NCBI GenBank assembly: GCA_045538305.1
Contig: JAZSRC010000079.1
Location: 25,317-89,316 of the forward strand
Direction: 5' to 3'
Origin: SFHK01 sp045538305
GTDB taxonomy: Bacteria > Bacillota > Clostridia > Christensenellales > Aristaeellaceae
Length of the DNA stretch: 64,000 nucleotides
In this document: positions 41,863 through 50,784 of the stretch, piece by piece
Position numbering within the stretch: the first letter of the stretch is position 1
Layout of the letters: the number at the start of each line of letters is the position of its first letter
Notes under the pieces: model-generated
The model's input: the letters and a program-made list of their open reading frames with translations, nothing else
The model's database searches: none
Told to the model about the DNA's origin: nothing
Made by a program: the position numbers and the translations under genes

Positions 41863-44469
41863 ATGAATGCCGAAAAATTCACGAAGAAATCGTTGGAGGC
41901 TTTACAACTTGCTCAGCAGATTGCACTGAGATATTCGAATATGCAGATCGAACAGCCGCATTTGATGTACGCGCTGCTTGCCCAGGATGGAGGGCTGATT
42001 CCGGAGCTTTTGAAGAAGATGGAAGTGAGCCGTGAGACGCTTGAAAGCGCGGTTTCAGGACTGATTGAGCGATTGCCCAGGGTAAGTGGTTCCGGCAGGG
42101 AAGCGGATAAGGTGTACATATCGCAAAATGTAAACCGCGCGCTGGTCTGTGCGGAGGATGAAGCCGAACATATGAAGGACGAATATGTATCGGTGGAACA
42201 TCTGTTTATCGGGCTTATCGAACAGGCGGAAAGCGGTCTTAAACGCGTATTTACCCAGTTTGGTATCGGAAAGGACAACGTGCTTGGCGTTCTTCAGGCT
42301 GTGCGCGGAAATGTACGCGTGACTACTGATACGCCCGAAGCTACGTATGAAGCGCTGAAAAAGTATGCACAGGATCTGACGGAACTAGCCAGAAAGCAAA
42401 AGCTGGATCCCGTAATCGGAAGAGATGCAGAGATCCGAAACGTAATCAGAATACTGTCCAGAAAAACCAAGAATAATCCTGTGCTGATTGGCGAGCCGGG
42501 CGTCGGAAAGACAGCGATTGCCGAAGGATTGGCCCTACGCATTGTACAGGGAGATGTTCCGGCGCAGCTTCGCGACAGGCAGCTGTTTTCGCTCGATATG
42601 GGCGCGCTGATCGCAGGCGCGAAGTATAAAGGCGAATTTGAGGAGCGGTTGAAGGCGGTTCTTGGCGAAATCAAGGAAAGCGATGGACGGATTATACTGT
42701 TTATCGATGAACTGCATACCATTGTGGGCGCAGGCAGAAGCGAAGGCAGTATGGACGCCGGAAATCTCCTAAAGCCCCTTTTGGCCAGAGGCGAGCTGCA
42801 CTGCGTTGGCGCGACCACTCTTGATGAATACCGAAAGTATATAGAAAAGGATAAAGCGCTGGAGAGGCGTTTTCAGCCGGTAATGGTAAATGAGCCGACG
42901 GTGGAGGACACGATTTCCATTCTCCGAGGGCTTGAAGAACGGTACGAGGTTTTTCATGGGGTGAAGATCAGCGATCAGGCGCTTGTTTCGGCAGCGGTGC
43001 TTTCAGACCGATATATATCGGACCGTTTCCTTCCGGACAAGGCCATTGACCTTGTGGACGAAGCCTGCGCGATGATCAAAACGGAAATGGATTCCATGCC
43101 GCAGGAATTGGATGAAATCAGAAGGGCAATCATGCGGCTTGAAATTGAGGAAGTTGCGCTGTCCGGAGATAAGGACGACAGGGCGTCACAAGAACGGCTA
43201 AATAAGCTTCAAAAGGAACTGTATGAAAAGCGCGATGAATTCAATGAAATGAAGGCGCGATGGGAAAACGAAAAGGCGGCAATTGAACGCATTCGCACCA
43301 TACGCGAGAGTATCGATCGCGTGAATGGCGAAATACAGCTGGCGGAGCGCGAATACGATCTAAACCGCGCAGCGGAAATGAAATACGGCGTGCTTCCGCA
43401 GTTGAAGAAGGATCTGGAAGAATTGGAAGCGCAGGCAGAGAAGAGTAAAAGCGAACGCACACTTCTCAGAGATCGGGTAACAGAGGATGAAATTGCCAGA
43501 ATTGTCGCCCGATGGACGGGGATACCTGTTTCCAAGCTGATGGAAAGCGAAAGAGAAAAGCTCCTGAAGCTGGACGAGCAGCTCCATAAACGCGTAATCG
43601 GCCAGGACGAAGCGGTTACGCTTGTGGCGGAAGCTATCCTGCGTTCCAGGGCCGGTATCCAGGATCCTGATCGGCCGATTGGTTCGTTTATGTTTCTGGG
43701 CCCAACCGGCGTAGGCAAAACCGAGCTGGCCAAAGCGCTTGCGCAGGCTTTGTTTGATGATGAAAAAGCCATGGTTCGCATTGATATGAGCGAATACATG
43801 GAAAAATTCAGCGTATCCCGACTGATCGGGGCGCCTCCCGGCTATGTGGGATATGAGGAAGGCGGTCAGCTTACAGAGAGCGTCAGGCGTAAACCATATA
43901 CGGTTGTACTGTTTGATGAAATCGAGAAAGCGCATCCGGATGTATTCAATATCCTGTTGCAGCTGCTTGACGACGGCAGACTGACCGATTCGCAGGGAAG
44001 ATGCGTGGACTTCAGAAACGCCATCATCATACTTACTTCTAACATTGGATCGGAGATTATACTTGACGGTATTGATGATAACGGTGATGTAACGGAACAG
44101 GCAAAGGAAGAGGTAAATGGCCTTCTTAAAAACGCGTTCCGACCGGAATTTTTGAATCGCTTGGATGAAATCATCTGCTTTAATGGGCTTAAGCGTTCTG
44201 AGATATCCAAAATCATCACCTTAATGATGAATGATATCAATCAGCGCCTGAAGGACAAGCGAATCTCGGTTGAGCTTACCGACGATGCAGTAAACATGGT
44301 GATTGAGCAGGCGTATTCGCCCGTTTACGGCGCAAGGCCGCTGAAGAGATATCTTAAGAGAAACGTAGAAACGCTGCTGGCGAAGGCGCTTCTTAAAAAG
44401 GACATTCAAGAGGATGAACAAGTTCGACTGGGCGTTTCTGAAGGAAGACTTGCAATCATAAACAGTTGA
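41863..44469 (+). CDS. clpB: ATP-dependent disaggregase ClpB
   Basis: 868 residues. Clp-N repeats (about 1-145), AAA1 with GEPGVGKT at about 210-217 and IDELHT, a coiled-coil middle domain (about 410-525, which ClpC lacks), AAA2 with GPTGVGKT at about 613-620, and a C-terminal D2-small domain. It extracts proteins from aggregates with DnaK in the cytoplasm. No ClpP-binding (LGF/IGF) loop is seen. Confidence 0.96.
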   Translation: MNAEKFTKKSLEALQLAQQIALRYSNMQIEQPHLMYALLAQDGGLIPELLKKMEVSRETLESAVSGLIERLPRVSGSGREADKVYISQNVNRALVCAEDEAEHMKDEYVSVEHLFIGLIEQAESGLKRVFTQFGIGKDNVLGVLQAVRGNVRVTTDTPEATYEALKKYAQDLTELARKQKLDPVIGRDAEIRNVIRILSRKTKNNPVLIGEPGVGKTAIAEGLALRIVQGDVPAQLRDRQLFSLDMGALIAGAKYKGEFEERLKAVLGEIKESDGRIILFIDELHTIVGAGRSEGSMDAGNLLKPLLARGELHCVGATTLDEYRKYIEKDKALERRFQPVMVNEPTVEDTISILRGLEERYEVFHGVKISDQALVSAAVLSDRYISDRFLPDKAIDLVDEACAMIKTEMDSMPQELDEIRRAIMRLEIEEVALSGDKDDRASQERLNKLQKELYEKRDEFNEMKARWENEKAAIERIRTIRESIDRVNGEIQLAEREYDLNRAAEMKYGVLPQLKKDLEELEAQAEKSKSERTLLRDRVTEDEIARIVARWTGIPVSKLMESEREKLLKLDEQLHKRVIGQDEAVTLVAEAILRSRAGIQDPDRPIGSFMFLGPTGVGKTELAKALAQALFDDEKAMVRIDMSEYMEKFSVSRLIGAPPGYVGYEEGGQLTESVRRKPYTVVLFDEIEKAHPDVFNILLQLLDDGRLTDSQGRCVDFRNAIIILTSNIGSEIILDGIDDNGDVTEQAKEEVNGLLKNAFRPEFLNRLDEIICFNGLKRSEISKIITLMMNDINQRLKDKRISVELTDDAVNMVIEQAYSPVYGARPLKRYLKRNVETLLAKALLKKDIQEDEQVRLGVSEGRLAIINS

Positions 44470-44498
44470 TGATGGAATAGTTGTACATATCCAGATAA

Positions 44499-44537
44499 TA
44501 ACGGGTATGGTTCATGATCAATGAACATGCCCGTTTT
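44499..44537 (+). terminator. Terminator after clpB
   Basis: Long imperfect stem (44500-44515 with 44521-44536, core aacggg..ttcat) ending in TTTT. The A/T-rich gap from here to 44687 shows nothing else recognisable. Confidence 0.7.
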
Positions 44538-44687
44538 AAGTTACTTATACAACGAGTATAGAAAGGAATAATTGGAAAAAAAGCTTAAAATTAAACGATT
44601 AACTTGTGCGATTGAAGCAAAAAAGAAATAAAACGGTGATTAACGTATCCGTAATAATATTGTAAACTCAAAACATCCTAAATCCGC

Positions 44688-44716
44688 TTGACAGTAAAAT
44701 GCCGGATATGTATATT
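44688..44716 (+). promoter_or_regulatory. Promoter of the CbiC-like gene
   Basis: Consensus TTGACA (44688-44693), 17-bp spacer, TATATT (44711-44716), leaving a leader of about 48 nt with a short gtgct/agcac inverted repeat. Confidence 0.8.
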
Positions 44717-44770
44717 TATTCTCGTGCTGAATTAATGTGATGAACAGAGCACAAAAATGAGGTAATACAA

Positions 44771-45379
44771 ATGGCAAGACAACCGCAACGCGGGATATCA
44801 AACAGACGAACGGGTCTACCGTATATATCGCCGGAAGCGGCGGAAATTATCGCATTGGTAGAAGCGGAAACGCAGGATGTTCAACTGGCGCAAAGCCTTC
44901 AATTCAGCCCAACGTCACTTACGCATATCAAGCGAATGCTGGCTTCCGGTGGAACAATTGTTGTGGATACATCGCTTGTGGCATCCGATGTAGACCTATC
45001 TGCCCTGGAGAGCACTGATGCCAAGATAAAATGCTTTATTGACGATCCGAATGTGATTCAGCTTGCTGAAGTCAGGCATACGACTCGTGCGGAGATTGCC
45101 GTTGATATCGGCTTATCGCTGCCGGGCCCGAAACTGATGGTAGTTTCGTCTGCACCGGCAGCGCTGAACCGCATTCTGGTGAGGCGCAAGCTGGAACCGC
45201 TCAGCGATGTGTGCGTACTGGCTGCACCGAGTGGTTTTGCAAATGTGGTACAGCTAAAAGAAAAGCTTCGCGAAAGTGATATGGCGTACATTGTTGCCCG
45301 CGGAAAGAAGGGCGGTATCGCGCAGACAGCAACAATTTTGAACAACATTCTCAGAACCATTCGAAAAAACACAAAATAG
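44771..45379 (+). CDS. Orphan precorrin-8X methylmutase-like protein (CbiC/CobH family)
   Basis: 202 residues. Family landmarks in order: GGTIVVDTSLV (60-70), VRHTTRAEIA (101-110; family TRS), VVSSAPAAL (124-132; family GNAPTAL), APSGFANVVQLKEKL (152-166; family PVGFVxAxESKxxL) and GKKGGIAQTATILNNIL (178-194; family GRKGGSxxAxAxxNAL). The segment where the family has R-x-IH-x-T-x-D reads LVEAETQD (29-36), so the catalytic His is replaced by Ala or Glu. No cobalamin genes lie nearby. It may bind a tetrapyrrole or have a new role; methylmutase activity is doubtful. Confidence 0.7.
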   Translation: MARQPQRGISNRRTGLPYISPEAAEIIALVEAETQDVQLAQSLQFSPTSLTHIKRMLASGGTIVVDTSLVASDVDLSALESTDAKIKCFIDDPNVIQLAEVRHTTRAEIAVDIGLSLPGPKLMVVSSAPAALNRILVRRKLEPLSDVCVLAAPSGFANVVQLKEKLRESDMAYIVARGKKGGIAQTATILNNILRTIRKNTK

Positions 45380-45387
45380 GGCTAATT

Positions 45388-45421
45388 CGGCTGCCGGTTG
45401 TAACCGGCAGCTGTTGTTTTA
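45388..45421 (+). terminator. Rho-independent terminator
   Basis: 10-bp perfect inverted repeat gctgccggtt / aaccggcagc (45390-45399, 45402-45411) followed by tgttgTTTT. Confidence 0.85.
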
Positions 45422-45429
45422 TGAAAGTG

Positions 45430-45459
45430 TTGCGGCGTTTTATGGGATTGTGCTATAAT
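45430..45459 (+). promoter_or_regulatory. Promoter of the second GH106-like gene
   Basis: TTGCGG (45430-45435), 18-bp spacer, TATAAT (45454-45459) with an extended -10 TGC. Confidence 0.65.
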
Positions 45460-45503
45460 ATCATCAAATAAATGCACCTGGCTGACGGCGGAGGAATCGA
45501 AAC

Positions 45504-47825
45504 ATGAATGGAATTATCAGTGAATTCTTGTGCCCCCCAAAAGAATACTCGCCGTTTCCGTTTTGGTTTTTGAATGGCGACTTAAAAGAAAACGAAATCA
45601 AGAGGCAGCTGTCGGATTTTGCAGATAAAGGTATTTTCGGCGTGGTGCTGCATCCGCGCGTCGGTATCCCAAAATCACTTGAGTATCTGTCGGACGCCTT
45701 TATGGAAAAAATGGCTTTTGCGGTACAATGCGCCGGAGAAATCGGAATGAAGGTGCTTTTGTACGACGAGGGCATGTATCCTTCCGGCTCGGCACATGGC
45801 CGCGTGGTAAAAGAGAACCCCGATTATGCTGCAAAAATGATTCGCATGCTGGAGGACGGCGAACCGATTGGTCCGGGCGAACGACTGCATTCCCGGTATG
45901 CGGTTACGATGAATAATGAAAAAACTGCAGGTATGATACGCGTTCTCGAATCCGGAGATATGCTTTTTGAAGGCGAAACAGAGGTGCGCATTGCGTGCGG
46001 TTTTTCCATGGGTACCATACGCGGCATTCATGAAAATGAAGACGACGGGCAGAAGGATGCGCCGAAGGCGGGCGATCTGATGAACGCAGACGCCATGAAA
46101 GCGTTTATCCGTCTGACCCACGAACGTTATTACGAAGTGATGCCGGAGGCATTCGGAAGCACTGTCATCGGCTTTTTCACGGATGAACCCAGTCCGGTCG
46201 GACGATGCGTCCGGCGCGGTGCATACCCGTGGACGGATGGCTTTGACGAGGACCTGGTATTGGCCGGCTTTGATAAAAAGCTTTTGCCGCTTCTCTGGCT
46301 GAATGCGGACGGAAAAGAAAAGGCGGTTCGCGCCTTTTATGATAAAATTGTTTGCAGCCGCATGCTGAATACATATTACAGACCGATTGCGAAATGGTGT
46401 GAGGCGCATGGCGTGGCGCTGTGCGGCCATCCGCATTCTCCGCAGGACTCAGCACTTTTGGAAGCGTTTCATATCCCTGGTCAGGATATTGTGTGGCGCT
46501 GGGTTGCTCCGGAAAACGATCTTTCGATCGGCGGACGCGAAAGTGCGCAGGCAAAGTGCGCTTCCGATGCGGCAAGGCATATGGGCGCTGAAAGAAATCT
46601 GAACGAATGCTTCGGCTGCTGCGGACCGGACGGAGAGATGTGGGCGTTTACGGCGGACGATATGAAATGGTATCTGAGTTGGCTGTTTGTCCGCGGGTGC
46701 AATTTCATCGTTCCGCATGCTTTCTATTACGAACTGCTTACGCCGCTTCAGGCGGATCGTCCGCCGGATGCGGGACCCAACAATATCTGGTGGCCGGAGT
46801 ATAAAACAATTTCCGAATTCATCGCACGAATGTGTATGCTGAATACGGAGTTAGTTAATCAGGCTCAGATTGCAGTGCTTGCAACGGGAGATGCGCTTCC
46901 GGTTGACGAAGTAAGGGTTCTTTATGAAAACCAGATCGAGTTTAACTATCTGACGGACGAAAGACTGCTGTCCGATTGCAAAATGGCGGACGGCAGAATG
47001 ATTATTAAAAACCAGGCTTATCGTGCGCTGCTTCTGACGGATTCCCTTGTGTACAGTGAAGAAGCGCTTAAAAGGATTGAAGCGTTCAGGAAGCAGGGGC
47101 TTACTGTGCTAACGCATGCTTCGAAGTCTGCGAGGAAGTTTGCCGCCGTCCGTTTTACCGGGAAACATAAAAATCTGCGGGTCAGCTGCCTTAAAAAGGG
47201 AGACAGCGATATCGTGATTGTGTTTAACGAGGGCGACGAATGCTATCGGGGGAAGATCCGCCTTCCGTTCTCGGGCGATATCGCCGTTATGGATCCGTGG
47301 ACCGGTAAAGCATTCCGGGAAAAGACGCCGGAGGAGAGGATGCTTTCACTAAAAGGCCGGGAGATCATAGTGTTTTTGAAGGATGAATCCGTATATTCGC
47401 TTCCTGAAGGAAATGATTCGATAAAGCGGGTGCGTTATTCAAGATCGCTTGATAAGAAATGGGCGCTTGTACTTCCGTCAGGAAGGATTGTTTACGGTAC
47501 TCAGGACTGGGCAACGATTCCTGAAATTGCCGATAAGTCTGTCAGGTTATCCTATACCGCAGCTGTCAGGCTGAAAGAAAAGTATCGCCGGGTGATTCTG
47601 TCTCTTGGAAGCGTCTATGAAATGGCGGAAGTTTGGGTTAACGGTGAATGCGCGGGTCGGCTCATTGTTCCGCCGTATGATTTGGATATTTCCGCTTTTA
47701 TCCGAAAAGGAAATAACGAAATACGGGTGATTGTAACCAATTCCCTTGTCGGGAAATACAAAAGCAAGCCCTGGCGCGGCGGCCTTGCAGGCGGAACAAA
47801 GATTACCGTTTTTCAAGAAGACTAA
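45504..47825 (+). CDS. GH106-like glycoside hydrolase, shorter paralog
   Basis: 773 residues, no signal peptide. Same N-terminal layout as the protein at 23550-26465: FPFWFLNGDL (18-27), GVVLHPRVG (46-54), YDEGMYPSG (87-95), FTDEPSPVG with Glu228, and LNECFGCCGPDG with Glu368 where the longer paralog has ETFACCGWD. It ends in a beta-sandwich domain (about 640-770, with VYEMAEVWVNGECAG) but lacks about 200 residues of the paralog's C-terminus. Likely an intracellular exo-glycosidase, perhaps for rhamnosides; substrate unknown. The following membrane-protein gene starts 12 nt downstream. Confidence 0.65.
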   Translation: MNGIISEFLCPPKEYSPFPFWFLNGDLKENEIKRQLSDFADKGIFGVVLHPRVGIPKSLEYLSDAFMEKMAFAVQCAGEIGMKVLLYDEGMYPSGSAHGRVVKENPDYAAKMIRMLEDGEPIGPGERLHSRYAVTMNNEKTAGMIRVLESGDMLFEGETEVRIACGFSMGTIRGIHENEDDGQKDAPKAGDLMNADAMKAFIRLTHERYYEVMPEAFGSTVIGFFTDEPSPVGRCVRRGAYPWTDGFDEDLVLAGFDKKLLPLLWLNADGKEKAVRAFYDKIVCSRMLNTYYRPIAKWCEAHGVALCGHPHSPQDSALLEAFHIPGQDIVWRWVAPENDLSIGGRESAQAKCASDAARHMGAERNLNECFGCCGPDGEMWAFTADDMKWYLSWLFVRGCNFIVPHAFYYELLTPLQADRPPDAGPNNIWWPEYKTISEFIARMCMLNTELVNQAQIAVLATGDALPVDEVRVLYENQIEFNYLTDERLLSDCKMADGRMIIKNQAYRALLLTDSLVYSEEALKRIEAFRKQGLTVLTHASKSARKFAAVRFTGKHKNLRVSCLKKGDSDIVIVFNEGDECYRGKIRLPFSGDIAVMDPWTGKAFREKTPEERMLSLKGREIIVFLKDESVYSLPEGNDSIKRVRYSRSLDKKWALVLPSGRIVYGTQDWATIPEIADKSVRLSYTAAVRLKEKYRRVILSLGSVYEMAEVWVNGECAGRLIVPPYDLDISAFIRKGNNEIRVIVTNSLVGKYKSKPWRGGLAGGTKITVFQED

Positions 47826-47836
47826 AGGGGGCAGTT

Positions 47837-48778
47837 ATGAAAGACTTCTCGGAGTTTGTAACAAAGCACGGTTTTCGGCTGATAAACGGCGTGTATGCCG
47901 GAACGTATAACGATATGCATCTGACGGTTTATGAGGATGAAGGTCAGTTGCACGCACATCTCTATCTGGATTTGCCCGCCGGATCAAAGCGGCAGGCGAT
48001 TTTGGCGGAATTCCTGGAGAGAAGAGAAAGATATGCCGTTGACATAAGGGAAAGCGCAAACAAAAACTTCATACGGTTTGTGTTTGAATCTCCGGATACG
48101 GCGGTTTCCAGAATGGAAAGATTCTTTTCGGAGTGCGACAGCTTTATCAGGCGATACGGGCGTGAAATGGGCGTCCTCTGCGCAAGGTGCCGAAGCGAAA
48201 TCAAGGAAGGGAAAATGGATTATCTTCCGGAGAATGACGAAATCGTACCCGTATGCGAGATGTGTCTGAACGCTCCGGGTGGACGCGCCGCAAGGGCGGA
48301 TAATCGCCGGGTAGACGCCAGAAGGCGGGCGCGCAGGGGTATTATCGGCGCTTTTATTGGCACGCTGATTTCCGCGGTTCTTTGGGCGGTATTTACCTAT
48401 TTCGGCGTCAGTGGCTACTATATTCCGGCGATGGCGATTCCGTTTATTGTGGATTACTTTTATATGCGGTCGGGCGGCATTGCCGATAAATGGCGTTTTT
48501 ACATGGTGCTGCTGTTTTCCTTCTTTGCCATCCTTGCAGGAAACGTTTTTGCCGGCCTGATTCAAAGCTATGAGATACTTAAAGCAATTGAAGCCTCCGC
48601 AATGATGGAGGGTCTGACGGTGCAGGATTTGAACGTTTATGTACCGTACGGGTCGTTTGTTGAGTATTACGCATCGCAATTCAGCATCAAAATACTGGTC
48701 ATTCAGCTGCTTCCCTCGTGGATTTTTTCTGCTATCGGCGCCCATGTCAGCACACGCGGTAATTTCTTTCGTCGCTGA
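47837..48778 (+). CDS. Membrane protein with cytoplasmic zinc ribbon, function unknown
   Basis: 313 residues, ATG behind AAGGGGGCAG. Soluble N-terminal region (1-110), then CARC...CEMC (about 114-143) as a zinc ribbon, then a basic stretch RRVDARRRARRG (about 156-167), and several hydrophobic segments (about 168-190, 195-212, 220-243, 275-300). No family recognised. It is co-transcribed with the second GH106-like gene. Confidence 0.6.
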   Translation: MKDFSEFVTKHGFRLINGVYAGTYNDMHLTVYEDEGQLHAHLYLDLPAGSKRQAILAEFLERRERYAVDIRESANKNFIRFVFESPDTAVSRMERFFSECDSFIRRYGREMGVLCARCRSEIKEGKMDYLPENDEIVPVCEMCLNAPGGRAARADNRRVDARRRARRGIIGAFIGTLISAVLWAVFTYFGVSGYYIPAMAIPFIVDYFYMRSGGIADKWRFYMVLLFSFFAILAGNVFAGLIQSYEILKAIEASAMMEGLTVQDLNVYVPYGSFVEYYASQFSIKILVIQLLPSWIFSAIGAHVSTRGNFFRR

Positions 48779-48810
48779 ATGTGAGTTTGATAGTATAAAA
48801 TTGTGAAGTG

Positions 48811-48877
48811 CCACATAAATGAACGTATAAACCCACATAAAACAACATACACGAAAAAAATAACACATAAAACAATG
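48811..48877 (+). promoter_or_regulatory. Three CACATAAA direct repeats upstream of the deoR-type gene
   Basis: CACATAAA occurs at 48812-48819, 48834-48841 and 48864-48871; the last two extend to CACATAAAACAA. Spacings are 22 and 30 bp, roughly two and three helical turns. They sit just upstream of a likely promoter (TTGTGG at 48883-48888; TATGAT/TACAAT at 48904-48914) and are the probable operator for the adjacent regulator. Confidence 0.5.
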
Positions 48878-48944
48878 ATGGATTGTGGCTTTTTCCGGTA
48901 AAGTATGATACAATTATATCAACATACGAAGGGAGTGTGCTACG

Positions 48945-49724
48945 ATGCTTGCAGTCGAACGCAGAAAGCGTATTCTGTCGCTTTTAAGAAGCGAAAAGCG
49001 CGTGTATGTAAGCGAGCTCAGCCGCACGTTCTCCGTATCTGAAGAGACAATCCGCAGGGATCTTGAAAAACTTGAATCGGAAGGCTATGCCGGCCGCACC
49101 TACGGCGGCGCCATTCTCAAGGAAGACAATGGCGAGGATACGCCCTATGATATCCGAAAGCGCACTGAAATCAGTGAAAAGAGCGCTATTGCGAGATTGA
49201 CGTCCACATTGATAATGGACGGCGATTATATCATTTTGGACGAATCATCCACTTCCTACTACATAGCCAAGGCACTCAAAAACAAAAAGAATCTGACCGT
49301 GATTACCAATTCTATGGAAATCGTACGCGAAATTGCACATGTACAGGGCTGGAATGTGCTCTGTACGGGCGGTTCGCTTCGTTCAAGCGCACCTTCCTTT
49401 GCCGGACATCAGGCGGAGAGCATGGTGCGCTCTTATCATGTTGACAAAGCGATACTGTCCTGCGGAAGCCTCGATATCCGCGCAGGCTTCACCGACCGCC
49501 ACGAGGACACGGCGCTGATCAAGCGCGCCATGATGTCCGCTGCGCGTCAGGTGATATTGGCGGCGGATCATGCGAAGTTTGACAGGATTGCATTTGCCAA
49601 AATCGGCGAAATATCGAACCTTAACACCATTGTCACCGACATCGAACCGTCCGAGCGCTGGAAGGAAACACTGGCCGGGCTTGGCGTTCAATTACTGTAT
49701 GAAAACAGGAGGAATGAAAGATGA
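48945..49724 (+). CDS. DeoR-family transcriptional regulator
   Basis: 259 residues. N-terminal winged helix (RRKRILSLLRSEKRVYVSELSRTFSVSEETIRRDLEKLE, i.e. about 6-46) followed by a DeoR sugar-phosphate sensor domain with DESSTSYYIAKAL, TNSMEI and TGGSLR. Such proteins repress sugar operons and are released by phosphorylated intermediates. It is the first gene of the operon and overlaps the aldolase start by 4 nt, so it is probably autoregulated. Confidence 0.93.
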   Translation: MLAVERRKRILSLLRSEKRVYVSELSRTFSVSEETIRRDLEKLESEGYAGRTYGGAILKEDNGEDTPYDIRKRTEISEKSAIARLTSTLIMDGDYIILDESSTSYYIAKALKNKKNLTVITNSMEIVREIAHVQGWNVLCTGGSLRSSAPSFAGHQAESMVRSYHVDKAILSCGSLDIRAGFTDRHEDTALIKRAMMSAARQVILAADHAKFDRIAFAKIGEISNLNTIVTDIEPSERWKETLAGLGVQLLYENRRNER

Positions 49725-50767
49725 ATCTTTCCCCGCTCATTTACTTCTCACGCCTTTATGGCGCGAATCCGGACCTTGTAACCTGCGGCGGCGGCAACAC
49801 TTCCATGAAGGAAGACGGCGTAATGTACGTAAAGGGCAGCGGCACTGCGCTTAAGGATGCAGTGACCGATACCTTCGTAGGCATGAACCTTGCAAGACTG
49901 CTTAACATGCTTGACGACGAATACCCGCAAGGCGATGTAGAGCGCGAGGCCAAGTTTTTGCGCGATGTTACCGCTGCAAAACTTCCCGGCGAAGAAAATA
50001 AGCGCCCCAGCGTAGAAGCGCTTCTGCATGCGCTTTTCCCTCAGAAGTTTGTTCTGCACCTGCATCCGTCTCTGGTAAACGGTCTTACGTGTTCTGTAAA
50101 CGGCGCGCAGGAATGCAAGCGCCTGTTTGGCGACAGCGTTGTCTGGGTACCTGCCTGCAAGCCCGGATACGTTCTTGCCCGTAAAATGAAGGATGTTTTC
50201 GATGCATCCGAAAAGAAGATCAAGACGGTGCTCCTTGAAAACCACGGCGTATTCTTTGCCGCAGATACCGTAGAAGGTCTGGCTACCAGCCTGAACGGCA
50301 TGATGAACGCGCTCAATTCCCAGGTAAAGGAATACCCTGATGTTGAAAGCCGCGCGGAGGATCCGGGCTTTGGCGAGAAGATCAGGGAAGTTTCCAAAAA
50401 GGATTTTGTATTGTTTAATGCGAGCCCGACCGCATTGAAATTTGCCGAATCCGTCGCGGCAGCAAAGCCTATTATGAAGCCGTTTAACCCCGATCAGATC
50501 GTGTATTGCGGTCCGACGGTACAGTTTGCAAACTGCGTAAACTGCCTGAATGAAATCAAGGCCAATGTAATCATCATGAAGGGCGTGGGCATTTACGCCA
50601 TTGGCGATACCGAAAAGAATGCCAATAACTGCATGACGCTTGTTAAGGATGCAATGAAGGTAGCCGTATACGCGCAGTCCTTTGGCGGCGAACAGCCCAT
50701 GGATCAGGCCTTGGTGGACTTTATCGTGAACTGGGAAGTAGAAAGCTACAGAAAGAGCGTAAAATAA
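49721..50767 (+). CDS. Class II aldolase (RhaD/YuxG N-terminal-like)
   Basis: 348 residues, AGGAGG before ATG 49721. Class II aldolase/adducin fold: GGGNTSMK (23-30) binds the phosphate, H113-L-H115 and H175 (in LLENHGVFF) are the expected zinc ligands, and SVEALLHALFP holds the likely catalytic Glu. The sequence is most like the aldolase half of the bifunctional rhamnulose-1-phosphate aldolase/dehydrogenase (YuxG/RhaE type). It would cleave a ketose 1-phosphate to dihydroxyacetone phosphate and an aldehyde; the sugar is not certain. Confidence 0.82.
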   Translation: MNLSPLIYFSRLYGANPDLVTCGGGNTSMKEDGVMYVKGSGTALKDAVTDTFVGMNLARLLNMLDDEYPQGDVEREAKFLRDVTAAKLPGEENKRPSVEALLHALFPQKFVLHLHPSLVNGLTCSVNGAQECKRLFGDSVVWVPACKPGYVLARKMKDVFDASEKKIKTVLLENHGVFFAADTVEGLATSLNGMMNALNSQVKEYPDVESRAEDPGFGEKIREVSKKDFVLFNASPTALKFAESVAAAKPIMKPFNPDQIVYCGPTVQFANCVNCLNEIKANVIIMKGVGIYAIGDTEKNANNCMTLVKDAMKVAVYAQSFGGEQPMDQALVDFIVNWEVESYRKSVK

Positions 50768-50784
50768 GGAATTGAGGTGGAAAC

